Origin: Spirochaetales bacterium
Lineage (GTDB): Bacteria > Spirochaetota > Spirochaetia > SZUA-6 > DRHE01
Assembly (NCBI GenBank): GCA_030615505.1
Contig: JAUWZD010000001.1
Coordinates: 40,150 to 104,149, forward strand
Direction: 5' to 3'
DNA length: 64,000 nucleotides
Shown: positions 20,472 to 30,188 of the stretch, piece after piece
How positions within the stretch are numbered: the stretch's first letter is position 1
Layout of the letters: each line of letters begins with the position of its first letter
Position numbers and translations under genes: made by a program
The notes under the pieces: model-generated
Told to the model about the DNA's origin: nothing
The model's database searches: none
The model's input: only the letters and a program-made list of their open reading frames with translations

Positions 20472-21215
20472 ATGATTTATGGTACAACAATGAAGGCCGA
20501 TCTTGAGGGGCAGGTAGCCTTAGTAACCGGAGCCGGACGGGGAATTGGGCGGAGTATCAGTCTGGCCCTGGCGAATGCCGGAGTTCATGTCGTACTGGCT
20601 GCACGGACAGTGTCACAGATAGAAGCAGTCGGCAGGGAAGTCAGGGCTTCAGGCGGAACGGCCGCGGCTGTTCCTACAGATCTTTCCAAAGAACAGGATA
20701 TTATCTCGCTGTTCAGCAGGGTACGGGATGTACATGGCAAGCTGGATATTCTTGTGAATAATGCAGGTATAGGGATTTTTGGGAAGCTTATCGAGTTTTC
20801 CCCGGCAGATTTTGATAAGATTATAGATGTAAACTTGAAAGCTGTATTTCTCTGCTGTCAGCAGGCGATGAAATTGATGGTAGGTGCCGGGAGCGGATAT
20901 ATTATTAATATATCGAGTGTCGTAGGCTTTAAGGGATATCCCAATCAGTCGGTGTATACGGCCAGTAAACACGGTGTGGTGGGACTTACAAAATCCCTGG
21001 CTGCAGAAGCGCAGGAACACAATATTCGAGTTTCTGTGATTCTTCCGGGAGGAGTGGACACCGATCTTGTGGGGAAAGCACGGCCGGATCTTGACCGTTC
21101 AGTGTTGATGCATCCTGCGGATATTGCCAATACGGTTCTCTATCTGCTTTCCCTTTCAGACAGGGCAGCCGTGGATCAGATATACGTACGGCGCAGAAAA
21201 AGTTCGCCCTTTTAA
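20472..21215 (+). CDS. SDR family oxidoreductase
   Basis: VALVTGAGRGIGRSISLAL, NNAG, YTASKHG motifs; exact start uncertain (20472 or 20490). Confidence 0.88.
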   Translation: MIYGTTMKADLEGQVALVTGAGRGIGRSISLALANAGVHVVLAARTVSQIEAVGREVRASGGTAAAVPTDLSKEQDIISLFSRVRDVHGKLDILVNNAGIGIFGKLIEFSPADFDKIIDVNLKAVFLCCQQAMKLMVGAGSGYIINISSVVGFKGYPNQSVYTASKHGVVGLTKSLAAEAQEHNIRVSVILPGGVDTDLVGKARPDLDRSVLMHPADIANTVLYLLSLSDRAAVDQIYVRRRKSSPF

Positions 21216-21230
21216 GGAGGTCTGGATCAA

Positions 21231-21398
21231 ATGAACACGATTAATATCAGAATAGACATCCGAATACCTGAAGACATGTATGATTTCTTATCGGAAGAAT
21301 CCAGGCTGAAAAAACTGAGCTTTGAAGGATTAATACTATTGTATATTAAGGATCGCATGGAAGCTATTAAAAGAACTAAAGACCGATTGACACAGTAA
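21231..21398 (+). CDS. Small 55-aa ribbon-helix-helix-like protein
   Basis: AAGGAGG RBS then MNTINIRIDIRIPEDMYDFLSEESRLKKLSFEGLILLYIKDRMEAIKRTKDRLTQ*; below the size cutoff of the ORF track. Confidence 0.5.
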   Translation: MNTINIRIDIRIPEDMYDFLSEESRLKKLSFEGLILLYIKDRMEAIKRTKDRLTQ

Positions 21399-21402
21399 AT
21401 CT

Positions 21403-23499
21403 TTAAATATCCTGGAACTGCATCTGGTAGAGATTAAAGTACATTCCTCTTTTCCTAATTAACTCCTCATGGCTGCCCGACTCCAGGAGTTCTCCCCTGT
21501 GCAGTACAATAATGCGGTCTGCATTCCTGATTGTGGAGAGCCTGTGAGCAATTACTAGGGATGTTCTTGCCTTAAGTAAATTTTTCAAAGCCTCCTGAAT
21601 AAGCTTTTCAGTTTCCGTATCAATATTACCTGTAGCTTCATCCAGTATAAGGATATCCGGATTGTGGGCCAGCACCCGTGCAAAAGAGATAAGTTGTCTC
21701 TGTCCCATGGATAGATTCGTTGCTCTTTCGTTGAGCTCTGTTTCAAGACCCTGGGGCAGCTTATTGATAAAGGTATCCGCCTTTACAAGCTTTATGGCCC
21801 GCTCGATTTCTTCGGGCGAAATACTGCATTCCAAACGGATATTGGACTCTATGGACCCGGAAAAAAGAAATACATCCTGTAAAACGGATTGTACTTTCCT
21901 GCGAAGCGAAGATGTAGGGATATCTCTTATATTGATGCCGTCTATTAAAATGGCACCTTCCTGAATATCCCACATCCTTGTCAGCAGGGAAGCGATAGTG
22001 GTTTTTCCGGCTCCAGTATATCCGACAATGGCTATAGTTTCACCCGGTTCCACACTGAATGAGAGATTTTTCAGTACAGTTTCCCCATCCTTATACTGAA
22101 ACGATACGTTATCAAAGACAATATTGCCTTTAGTTCTGTCAAGAAAAATCGGGGATGAAGGCTGACTGATTATGGATTTTTCATCCAGAAGTTCAAAAAC
22201 CCTCTCTGCCCCGGCCATGGCGGATTGAAGAATGTTGTACTTTTCAGATAAGTCCCTTACAGGTTCATAAAATTTTCGGATCAGATTGATAAAAGCGATC
22301 AGTATTCCTAGAGAAATCATATCCCTTACGAGAAAATTCGCTCCGAAATAGATAATTACAGCTATAGATACGCTTGAAAGCAGATCAATAAAAGGCCTGA
22401 AGGAGGCAAATACGTACATCTCACCCAGATTTGCCTTAAGCAGGCGCCTGTTTCGTTTATTGAACTCCTCTCTGCTCTGTTTCTCCTGAGCGAAGAGCTG
22501 CACGATGCGCATGCCTGAAATATGTTCTGAAAGAAAGGAGTTGATCTGTGATACAGCCTGTCTCACCCTGCGGAAGGCATCTCTTGCTTTAACCCTGAAA
22601 ATTAAAGCTAATACAATCACGGGCGGAAGAGATAAAAGCGTGATACAAGCAAGATGCGGGCTTAAGATGAATAGGACGGCCAAAACCCCCACCATGAGAC
22701 TGGCATCACGGAGAAGAGATGAGATCACCGTTGTAAAGAGCTCATTTATAGTTTCCACATCGTTGGTGATCCTTGTAACCAGGCGGCCGACAGGGTTTGC
22801 ATCTATAAATTTCAATGACAGTCCCAGGGTATGATCAAAGACATGAGTCCGCATATCCTTCATGAGCATCTGGCCCACATAGGCTAAGAGATATACCTGG
22901 CTGAAGGTAAAAATAAGCACTCCGATAAGAATGAACAGAAATTGAAGGCCTATAAATGACAGGCCGCGGTAGTGATCACCACGGATAATTCTCAGGGACT
23001 CCCTGTCAAATGAGCTTAAATCTTTTTCTTCTATGACTGCATTAAGCTGATTGGCTTTAAAAAAATCGGGATACCGGTTTAAAATGCTTTTAATCCGGGG
23101 TTTTCTGTTATAGTCCTTTACCACAATATAATTTTCGCTGGAAAGTATCCCCTTATCTTTCAGGTAATTTTTTTCGAGCACGCTCAGATCGGACAGCCTG
23201 GAAGTCGGAAAATAATAAATCCCATCAATTACAAAATCAGTCTGTACAGTATCCAGCTTGTTCAGGATTTCTCCGGGAGCGGAGTCAACCCGGATTGCAC
23301 GGTGATAGGGAAGTATGTGGTTATCGATGCTTCTCTGGATGAGAATGGGTATATATAACTCACCTGCAGTTGCAAGCAGAAGCGCGCCAATCGATAAGAG
23401 GAAAACAGCCAGATATGGCTTTAAATAGGCCAGAAGCCTCTTCATGAGGGCTGAATCGTAGCTTTTAAGGACCTCTTCCTGTCCGGTAGTGTCGGTCAT
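21403..23499 (-). CDS. ABC exporter (fused TMD-NBD), canonical catalytic Walker B
   Basis: GYTGAGKTTI Walker A, LSMGQRQL signature, ILILDEATGNID Walker B; TM1-TM2 insertion. Confidence 0.92.
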   Translation of the reverse strand: MTDTTGQEEVLKSYDSALMKRLLAYLKPYLAVFLLSIGALLLATAGELYIPILIQRSIDNHILPYHRAIRVDSAPGEILNKLDTVQTDFVIDGIYYFPTSRLSDLSVLEKNYLKDKGILSSENYIVVKDYNRKPRIKSILNRYPDFFKANQLNAVIEEKDLSSFDRESLRIIRGDHYRGLSFIGLQFLFILIGVLIFTFSQVYLLAYVGQMLMKDMRTHVFDHTLGLSLKFIDANPVGRLVTRITNDVETINELFTTVISSLLRDASLMVGVLAVLFILSPHLACITLLSLPPVIVLALIFRVKARDAFRRVRQAVSQINSFLSEHISGMRIVQLFAQEKQSREEFNKRNRRLLKANLGEMYVFASFRPFIDLLSSVSIAVIIYFGANFLVRDMISLGILIAFINLIRKFYEPVRDLSEKYNILQSAMAGAERVFELLDEKSIISQPSSPIFLDRTKGNIVFDNVSFQYKDGETVLKNLSFSVEPGETIAIVGYTGAGKTTIASLLTRMWDIQEGAILIDGINIRDIPTSSLRRKVQSVLQDVFLFSGSIESNIRLECSISPEEIERAIKLVKADTFINKLPQGLETELNERATNLSMGQRQLISFARVLAHNPDILILDEATGNIDTETEKLIQEALKNLLKARTSLVIAHRLSTIRNADRIIVLHRGELLESGSHEELIRKRGMYFNLYQMQFQDI

Positions 23500-25244
23500 T
23501 TTTTTCGCCTTATTGTTTCCTCGAGCTGCTGCAGCTTATAGATATCTGCATAGAAGCCTCTTACGGTAATCAGTTCATCGTGTCTGCCCTGCTGAATGAT
23601 TCTGCCTTTGTCCAAAACAATAATGTGGTCTGCCGCTTTCAGTGTGGAGATTCGATGGGAGATGAGGATCAGTGTTTTTCCACTAATAAATGGGAAGAGC
23701 TCCCGCAGTATGAAATCCTCAGTTTCCGTATCTACTGAAGATAATGAATCATCGAAAATGTAGATGGAAGCGTCCGAAGCTAAGGCCCTGGACATGGCAA
23801 CCCGCTGCTTCTGACCCCCGGAGAGCGTAACCCCCCGTTCTCCCACTATGGTATCCCAGCCGTCGGGAAAGGTATTGAAATCCCTGTCTATTGTGGATAT
23901 GCAGGCTACCTTTTTTAACAGATCCCCATTTCCGTTTTTACTGCCAAAGGCAATATTCTCCCGGATGGATGCGGAAAACAGAAAGCCGTCCTGCGGAACC
24001 ATGCCGATGGCTGAACGGAGTGTGCCCAGTTCATAGCTCTTTATATCTCTGTCGTCGATAAATAAAGTTCCGTCAGGCGGATCAAGTATCCTGGGCAGGA
24101 GTTGAACCAGTGAGCTTTTTCCGGAAGCGATTTTTCCCAGGATTCCTAAAATGCTTCCCCTGGGGATATCCAGCGAGATATCGGAAAGGACAGGCTCCTG
24201 ACTTTCAGGATAGGAAAAAGTAAGATTCCGGATGTTTATATTTCCATCTATCCTGTGCGTAATTGCGGCCGGAGGGCTGCTGATGTCCGGTACCTCATTC
24301 AGAATTTTATTAATACGTCCCAGGGATGCACCGGCTCGTTGAATCATATTTATGGTAAAACCGGCGCCCATCATAGGCCAGATCAGCATATGCAAATAAG
24401 ATAGAAAAGCTGTAAATTCTCCCGGAGAGAGGCTGCCCTCCATTACAGCCCTGCCGCCCAGAAGCAGAAAGATCAGGGTTGTAATACCTGCTAAAAAAGC
24501 AACCAGGGGAAAGAAGAGCCCCCAGATACGCACCAGGGCCATATTTCGCTCAGTGTAATCCTGATTTGTACGGGCAAAGCGCTTCACAAATGCTTTCTCC
24601 CGTACAAAGGTTTTCAATACGCGGATCCCGGAAATGGATTCCTGGGCCATTTCACTGAGGTTAGAGAATCCTTCCTGTATACGGCGGAAGCGTTCTCCGA
24701 TGATCCGGCCGAAGAAGATGACGCCGATGGTTATTATGGGCAGGGGGCTGATGGAGTAGAGTGTGAGCAGTGGATTCTGGCTGAATAGAATGACAAGGAT
24801 AGCTATAGTCATAAAGAAACCGTCTATAAATGCAACTAAAGCCATTGCAGAAGCCATGCGTATGGCTCTCATGTCATTGGTAAAACGCGCCATCAGATCG
24901 CCTGTTTTTGCTTTTCTGTAAAAAGTAGATGAGAGGGATTGAAGGTGGACGAAGAGTTTCTCTCTTAACTGCTGCTCGATGCGCCGGGAGGAACCGTGAA
25001 TGAAATACCGCCAGCTAAAGCGGCTGACAGCAATGATGAACGCGATCCCCACCATCTGGGCGGACAGAATCATGACATTGGAAAGCAAAAAGCTGCCCGA
25101 TGCGATCATATCTATGGCTCTTCTGATAAGCTGGGGAATGTAGAGCTGGCCTCCGTCCGTTAAGACCAGGAAAAAAAGACCGATTAAATAGCTGAGTGAA
25201 TATTTCTTAAAGTAGGGTAGAAGGGTCTTAAACTCTTTAAGCAT
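23496..25244 (-). CDS. ABC exporter (fused TMD-NBD), degenerate Walker B
   Basis: GKIASGKSSL Walker A, LSGGQKQR signature, IYIFDDSLSSVD Walker B; 4-bp overlap with partner. Confidence 0.92.
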   Translation of the reverse strand: MLKEFKTLLPYFKKYSLSYLIGLFFLVLTDGGQLYIPQLIRRAIDMIASGSFLLSNVMILSAQMVGIAFIIAVSRFSWRYFIHGSSRRIEQQLREKLFVHLQSLSSTFYRKAKTGDLMARFTNDMRAIRMASAMALVAFIDGFFMTIAILVILFSQNPLLTLYSISPLPIITIGVIFFGRIIGERFRRIQEGFSNLSEMAQESISGIRVLKTFVREKAFVKRFARTNQDYTERNMALVRIWGLFFPLVAFLAGITTLIFLLLGGRAVMEGSLSPGEFTAFLSYLHMLIWPMMGAGFTINMIQRAGASLGRINKILNEVPDISSPPAAITHRIDGNINIRNLTFSYPESQEPVLSDISLDIPRGSILGILGKIASGKSSLVQLLPRILDPPDGTLFIDDRDIKSYELGTLRSAIGMVPQDGFLFSASIRENIAFGSKNGNGDLLKKVACISTIDRDFNTFPDGWDTIVGERGVTLSGGQKQRVAMSRALASDASIYIFDDSLSSVDTETEDFILRELFPFISGKTLILISHRISTLKAADHIIVLDKGRIIQQGRHDELITVRGFYADIYKLQQLEETIRRKK

Positions 25245-25343
25245 TGCTATAAGTTATAAAAAATAACTGATTTGTTCAAATAATGCGAGTAGCTGTCAAA
25301 AATATGTTATCGTATCAATCAGCTATTTAGGTGTGGGATGTTC

Positions 25344-25757
25344 TTACCAAACTATTTTATTTTCGTTTAAAGTAAGTTCCTCTATTTGCCAATCAGAACC
25401 ATCTTCAGCCATTTTGAAATTTATAGTCTGATCCGGAAACGTTACCAGATTATTGCTTACAATTCTTGCATTAACAGTATCTCCGGAAATGTCCACATCA
25501 TAAATATCATAGGGTATTTCATTATTATCGGTTGGGAAATAAGCTTCCAAGTATGCAGGATCCTTAATATCATTATATTTTTCAGTTTTACTAGGATGGA
25601 AATTTTTATATAAGTTATTCCTGTCGTTATTAAGGTCGCTTTCAAAATTATCGATTCGTTCATCTTTGCTCGTCCCAGACAACTTGCAACTTTCAAAGGC
25701 AAATATTATTATGATCGAAATAACAATAATCAAAACAACTGTTTTAATTTTTATCAT
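25344..25757 (-). CDS. Putative lipoprotein of unknown function
   Basis: Signal peptide with possible lipobox (FAFESCKLSG). Confidence 0.5.
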   Translation of the reverse strand: MIKIKTVVLIIVISIIIIFAFESCKLSGTSKDERIDNFESDLNNDRNNLYKNFHPSKTEKYNDIKDPAYLEAYFPTDNNEIPYDIYDVDISGDTVNARIVSNNLVTFPDQTINFKMAEDGSDWQIEELTLNENKIVW

Positions 25758-25770
25758 AAGATCCTCCAGT

Positions 25771-26787
25771 TTATATATCGGCTTCTACCAATCTCGGAAC
25801 GATGGATTTTTCGAAGCTTAATAGTAGTTTATTATAGCTATCAAGGAAATCACGATATTTGATGTCGTTTAAATTGATTATATATTTGGTTTTAATGATC
25901 AAATATAGACGTCCTGCTACATACCGCCTCAAGGAAAGTGCCGCTAGAGTATAATATCGATAGTTAAGAACAAGATTTCCTGTATCAATGGTAAGAGGAA
26001 AAAGAACCTCGTTATAGAATTTTTTACTCGCATCTTCTCCCTGTTTTTTGGCAATTTCTATACTTTTTTTCCTTTCTTTAGACAATTCTTCACTGTATTC
26101 AAGGAATAGAGAATAATACTCTCCAATATTGCTAATATAAAAATCCAGTCTTTTCTTTAGTCTATCAACAGCTATTATCGGATCATCTAGCATGCTGCCA
26201 AGCTTTTCATCATTCCAGGTGCTGTAGTCAATTCTACCAGCCGGAACCTTAAACTTCTTCCCCGGAGGCTCCCCGGGATTAACCTCAACCCCTTCCTCCG
26301 CACTCAACTCCACTGTTTCCCCTTCGGATTCAACAGAAACCAGACCTGAATCCACAACAATTAAAGAGGAGCCGTCCACACCGGCGTACACGGAAAACTC
26401 AGTACCCCTTACGCCGGCTATACAGCTCCCGGTGGCGATTTTGGGCTCTTTTCCGGTGATTTTATCATAGCGGAATTTTATGGAGCCAAGAACCAGGGTA
26501 ATTACATCAGTCTTCTCCTTATTCTCCTCCCGTTCCAGCAGTGTAAATACCGTATCCGGGTTTATCTTCAATACGACTCCGTTCCGATCCAACTCCACAA
26601 AGCCGTCAACACCTGTTGTTACGGTATCACCGGTATCCACTATGTCGCCGATATCCGCCTCGAATTCATCACCGGTTTTATCCTTGATGTACGTTTCCCC
26701 CTCCGTATACACAACATCGCTGGGAACAGAGAAAACAGGCGAAAGAGCCAGGATAAACAGACTGCCTAAAATGATTAATCGCTTCAT
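25771..26787 (-). CDS. FecR-domain protein
   Basis: Signal peptide; DIVDTGDTVTTGVDGFVEL and RGTEFSVYAGVDGSSLIVVDSGLVSV are typical of FecR domains. Confidence 0.8.
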   Translation of the reverse strand: MKRLIILGSLFILALSPVFSVPSDVVYTEGETYIKDKTGDEFEADIGDIVDTGDTVTTGVDGFVELDRNGVVLKINPDTVFTLLEREENKEKTDVITLVLGSIKFRYDKITGKEPKIATGSCIAGVRGTEFSVYAGVDGSSLIVVDSGLVSVESEGETVELSAEEGVEVNPGEPPGKKFKVPAGRIDYSTWNDEKLGSMLDDPIIAVDRLKKRLDFYISNIGEYYSLFLEYSEELSKERKKSIEIAKKQGEDASKKFYNEVLFPLTIDTGNLVLNYRYYTLAALSLRRYVAGRLYLIIKTKYIINLNDIKYRDFLDSYNKLLLSFEKSIVPRLVEADI

Positions 26788-26788
26788 A

Positions 26789-27235
26789 TTAATAGGGTCC
26801 TTTAAAGCCATATATTTTTCTCAACCAGAGCTTTTCTTTTATCAAAAGCAAGATTCTCCGGCCTGTGCTGGTTTTAAGCTCAAGCATACGGGTTCCCTCT
26901 GGAAGATATTTCTTAAAAAAAGTCTTCACTTCCATCGAAGTATAAAACTCTTTATAACTTTCTTCATCGATAAATATTCCTCTTTCCAATTCCGGTTCGT
27001 TCACCTTGAACCCGGCATTCAGGATATCTTTCCAGAAACTGTTTATATCTTTTTCTAAAACAATAATTTCCTGGTCCAGGAGGAAGGGCATTTCACTCAT
27101 TATTATGAGTTCTTCATGATCACCGGAGTTGATAAGGCGTGATATACGCCTGATGTTGCGTTCGTCCTTTGTCTGGATTGATGCGCAGGAGGCCAGGATA
27201 AATGCTGCGGCCAGTAACATAATGGTTTTTTTCAT
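26789..27235 (-). CDS. Putative lipoprotein of unknown function
   Basis: MKKTIMLLAAAFILASCASI lipobox; precedes the FecR-domain gene. Confidence 0.55.
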   Translation of the reverse strand: MKKTIMLLAAAFILASCASIQTKDERNIRRISRLINSGDHEELIIMSEMPFLLDQEIIVLEKDINSFWKDILNAGFKVNEPELERGIFIDEESYKEFYTSMEVKTFFKKYLPEGTRMLELKTSTGRRILLLIKEKLWLRKIYGFKGPY

Positions 27236-27287
27236 TTTTAATACCTTGTATAAATATTGTATCCCTATTTGATTTTATTTCAAGCAA

Positions 27288-28271
27288 TTACCATCTATAA
27301 TGCACATCGTCTTTAATATATTTCTCATATATTTTGCTTACTTTATGCATCTGATCCTCTGAGAGCGGTGAAAGGTCTGAAGCTCTTACATTATCCTCTG
27401 CCTGAGAGGGCCTTTTGGAGCCTGGAATAGCGCACGATACCTCATCAAACATTAGTATCCAGCGCAGGGCGAATTGAGCAAGTGTCATTCCCTCAGGTAT
27501 GATGGTTTTTAATTTGTCCACTGCCGCCAGTCCTTTATAATAATCCGCTCCGGCAAAGGTTTCGCCCTTATCGAAGGCCTGTCCCTCCCGGTTGTAGTTG
27601 CGATGATCGTCTTTTTTGAACTGCGTATTTTCCGTCATCTTGCCCGTCAGTAAGCCGCTGGCCAGGGGAACTCGAACGATGATGCCAATGCCGCGGTGTT
27701 TTGCCTCCCGGAAGAAGAGCTCTGATGGGCGATGGCGAAACATGTTAAAGATAATCTGAACAGTTTTCACTCCGGGGTATTCGATAGCTTTCAATGCTTC
27801 TTCAACCTTTTCAACACTGACGCCATAATTCTTAATTTTGCCGGCCTTGACCTGGTTATCTAGAGCCTCAAAAAGTTCAGGACGGTAGTAGACTTCTGTG
27901 GGAGGGCAGTGAAGCTGTAAGAGGTCAAGTGCTTCCATCTCCAGGTTTTTCAGACTGTCTTCGATAAAACCGGTTATGTTTGCCGGGGTATACTTTTCTG
28001 CCACATGGGGGGATAAACGCCGACCCGCTTTTGTAGCTACAAAGATCGTTTCGGAGCGCTCCTTCCTTAATCTGGCAATCAACTTTTCACTGCGGCCCAT
28101 GCCGTATGCATCGGCTGTATCGATGAAATTGACTCCCAAATCTACTGCTTTATGCAGAGCGGCCATGGATTCACTATCATCTACTGTCCCCCAGTCAGCT
28201 CCGATGGCCCAGGCACCGAAACCGATCTCCGAAACCTCTATGCCGGTTTGACCAAGCTCGCGGTATTTCAC
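27288..28271 (-). CDS. Aldo/keto reductase
   Basis: MKYRELGQTGIEVSEIGFGAWAIG, NFIDTADAYGMGRSEKLI, AIPGSKRPSQAEDN. Confidence 0.92.
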   Translation of the reverse strand: MKYRELGQTGIEVSEIGFGAWAIGADWGTVDDSESMAALHKAVDLGVNFIDTADAYGMGRSEKLIARLRKERSETIFVATKAGRRLSPHVAEKYTPANITGFIEDSLKNLEMEALDLLQLHCPPTEVYYRPELFEALDNQVKAGKIKNYGVSVEKVEEALKAIEYPGVKTVQIIFNMFRHRPSELFFREAKHRGIGIIVRVPLASGLLTGKMTENTQFKKDDHRNYNREGQAFDKGETFAGADYYKGLAAVDKLKTIIPEGMTLAQFALRWILMFDEVSCAIPGSKRPSQAEDNVRASDLSPLSEDQMHKVSKIYEKYIKDDVHYRW

Positions 28272-28370
28272 GATATTTTCTCCTTCGAGTCCACTATAGA
28301 TTACTGCTAATAAAATTTCCAGCGGATTAAGCGGATTACAGGTCTGCAGGTTTAAGGTATGAAAATATTT

Positions 28371-29219
28371 CTATGCCTTTACGGAACCGGCAAGGAGTCC
28401 TCTTATGAAGAACTTTCCAAGCAGTATATAGAGAAGCAGGGTAGGAAGCGCAGCAATTAAGGCGCCGGCCATCTGAACATTCCATTCCACAATCTGGCTG
28501 CCCGCGAGGTTCTGGAGGGCAACCGTAATCGGCTGCAGGCTGGGTTTCTGTGTAATTGTAACGGCAAAGAGAAATTCGTTCCATATATTCGTAAACTGCC
28601 AGATAATAACAACGACAAATCCGGGAGCCGAGATTGGCAGCATAATTCTAAGATAAGATTGAAATATACCGCTTCCATCCATGAAGCCGGCCTCCAGAAT
28701 TTCATCCGGCACTTCGGTGTAATAATTCCTGAAGATAAGCGTGGTTATAGGAATTCCGTAAATTATATGAACAAGAATTAATCCTGCGAGTTTTCCATAT
28801 AATTTTATAAAGCTTAAGAACTGTACGAGGGGAATAAGGATACTCTGGTAGGGAATAAACATGCCGAAAAGTATAATCGGGAAAATAATATTCGCTCCTT
28901 TGAACTTCCATTTAGACAGAACATAGCCGTTAAGAGAACCAATAATGGCTGAGAACAGAGTCGCCGGAATGGCAATGAGCAGGCTGTTTTTAAGATTTGG
29001 AATAAGCTTAATAAAGGCTTTCACAAAGGAAGACAATGTAATTTTATCCGGAAGAGACCACATATGCGCTATATTCACGTCCTTAAAGCTCTTTAGCCCG
29101 GTTGCCAGAAGTACATATATCGGAATAAGGAAAGAAGCGGCGCATAACAATAAAATTGTATAGAGAATTCCTCTTGAGATTGCTCGATTTAGTCTGTAAG
29201 TCCCTGTGTTTACGTACAT
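28371..29219 (-). CDS. Carbohydrate ABC transporter permease (MalG type)
   Basis: EAA loop (EAGFMDGSGIFQSYLRIMLPISAPG). Confidence 0.9.
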   Translation of the reverse strand: MYVNTGTYRLNRAISRGILYTILLLCAASFLIPIYVLLATGLKSFKDVNIAHMWSLPDKITLSSFVKAFIKLIPNLKNSLLIAIPATLFSAIIGSLNGYVLSKWKFKGANIIFPIILFGMFIPYQSILIPLVQFLSFIKLYGKLAGLILVHIIYGIPITTLIFRNYYTEVPDEILEAGFMDGSGIFQSYLRIMLPISAPGFVVVIIWQFTNIWNEFLFAVTITQKPSLQPITVALQNLAGSQIVEWNVQMAGALIAALPTLLLYILLGKFFIRGLLAGSVKA

Positions 29220-30118
29220 TAAGATTGCTTTTCCTTCCTCAGGCTTGTATAAAGGTAGGGAATAATCACTAAGGCGACCATAAAGAACATGACTATGGAC
29301 ATGGCTGCGCCTTCAGCATAACGGTTTGCCCTGAAGGTCGTTTCAAACATATTGATACCGGGTACATCCGTTGCAAAAGCAGGCCCCCTGCCGGTCATCG
29401 TATATACCAAATCGAATATCTTAAGAGAAATATGTCCCAGCACGATCAGTGCGCTCAGGGTTATGGGCTTAAGCATGGGGAGTATCACCCGGGTGTAGGT
29501 CTGGAATTCAGTTGCTCCGTCAATGCGCGCCGCCTCCCTCACTTCTACCGGAATCCCCCTTAAGCCCGCCAGGTAAAGGGCCATGGTATATCCGGAAAGC
29601 TGCCAGGAAGCTGCGATCACTATCGGTATGAGGGCCACATGAAAGTTCAGATATTTTGCCGGATCAGTGAACCATCCCCAGGCCAGATGCTCAAGGCCGA
29701 TCGCTCTTAATATAGCATTCACACCAACAGATGGGCTGAAAATCCATTTCCATACAATCCCAGTAACAACAAATGATATGGCCATGGGAAAGAGAAATAT
29801 GTTGCGGAAAACACCCTCGCACTTTACCTTTCTATCCAGTAGTATGGAAAGCAGCAGTCCTATAAGAACACACAATCCAAGAAATAAAATTGTAAAGAAG
29901 AGGGTGTTCCACAGATCCGTTTGAAATCTGTAACTACTGAATATTTCAATGTAATTCCTTAAGCCCACAAAGGAAAAATCAGGAATTATTCCTTCCCAGG
30001 CAGAAAGAGATGTTCTGATCGACCAGGCAATAAATCCATAGACGAAGATTAATACTGCACAGAGGGAAGGAAGAATAATAAGAAATGCGATAAGATAATC
30101 CCTTCTTGAATGATACAT
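29219..30118 (-). CDS. Carbohydrate ABC transporter permease (MalF type)
   Basis: EAA loop (REAARIDGATEFQTYTRVILPMLKP). Confidence 0.9.
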   Translation of the reverse strand: MYHSRRDYLIAFLIILPSLCAVLIFVYGFIAWSIRTSLSAWEGIIPDFSFVGLRNYIEIFSSYRFQTDLWNTLFFTILFLGLCVLIGLLLSILLDRKVKCEGVFRNIFLFPMAISFVVTGIVWKWIFSPSVGVNAILRAIGLEHLAWGWFTDPAKYLNFHVALIPIVIAASWQLSGYTMALYLAGLRGIPVEVREAARIDGATEFQTYTRVILPMLKPITLSALIVLGHISLKIFDLVYTMTGRGPAFATDVPGINMFETTFRANRYAEGAAMSIVMFFMVALVIIPYLYTSLRKEKQS

Positions 30119-30140
30119 AAGAGCTCCGTAATAAAAATTA

Positions 30141-30168
30141 ACGGCTGCCCCCTTGCGCAGGCAGCCGT
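30141..30168 (-). terminator. Stem-loop followed by a U-rich tract between SBP and permease genes
   Basis: ACGGCTGCC...GGCAGCCGT 9-bp perfect stem; on the minus strand followed by TTAATTTTTATTA. Confidence 0.75.
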
Positions 30169-30188
30169 AAAGTGCACGGTATGAACAC

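Noticed and set aside
28325-28345. Short tandem repeat GCGGATTAAGCGGATTA
   Set aside because: Two copies of a 9-mer only; too short to support a functional call.
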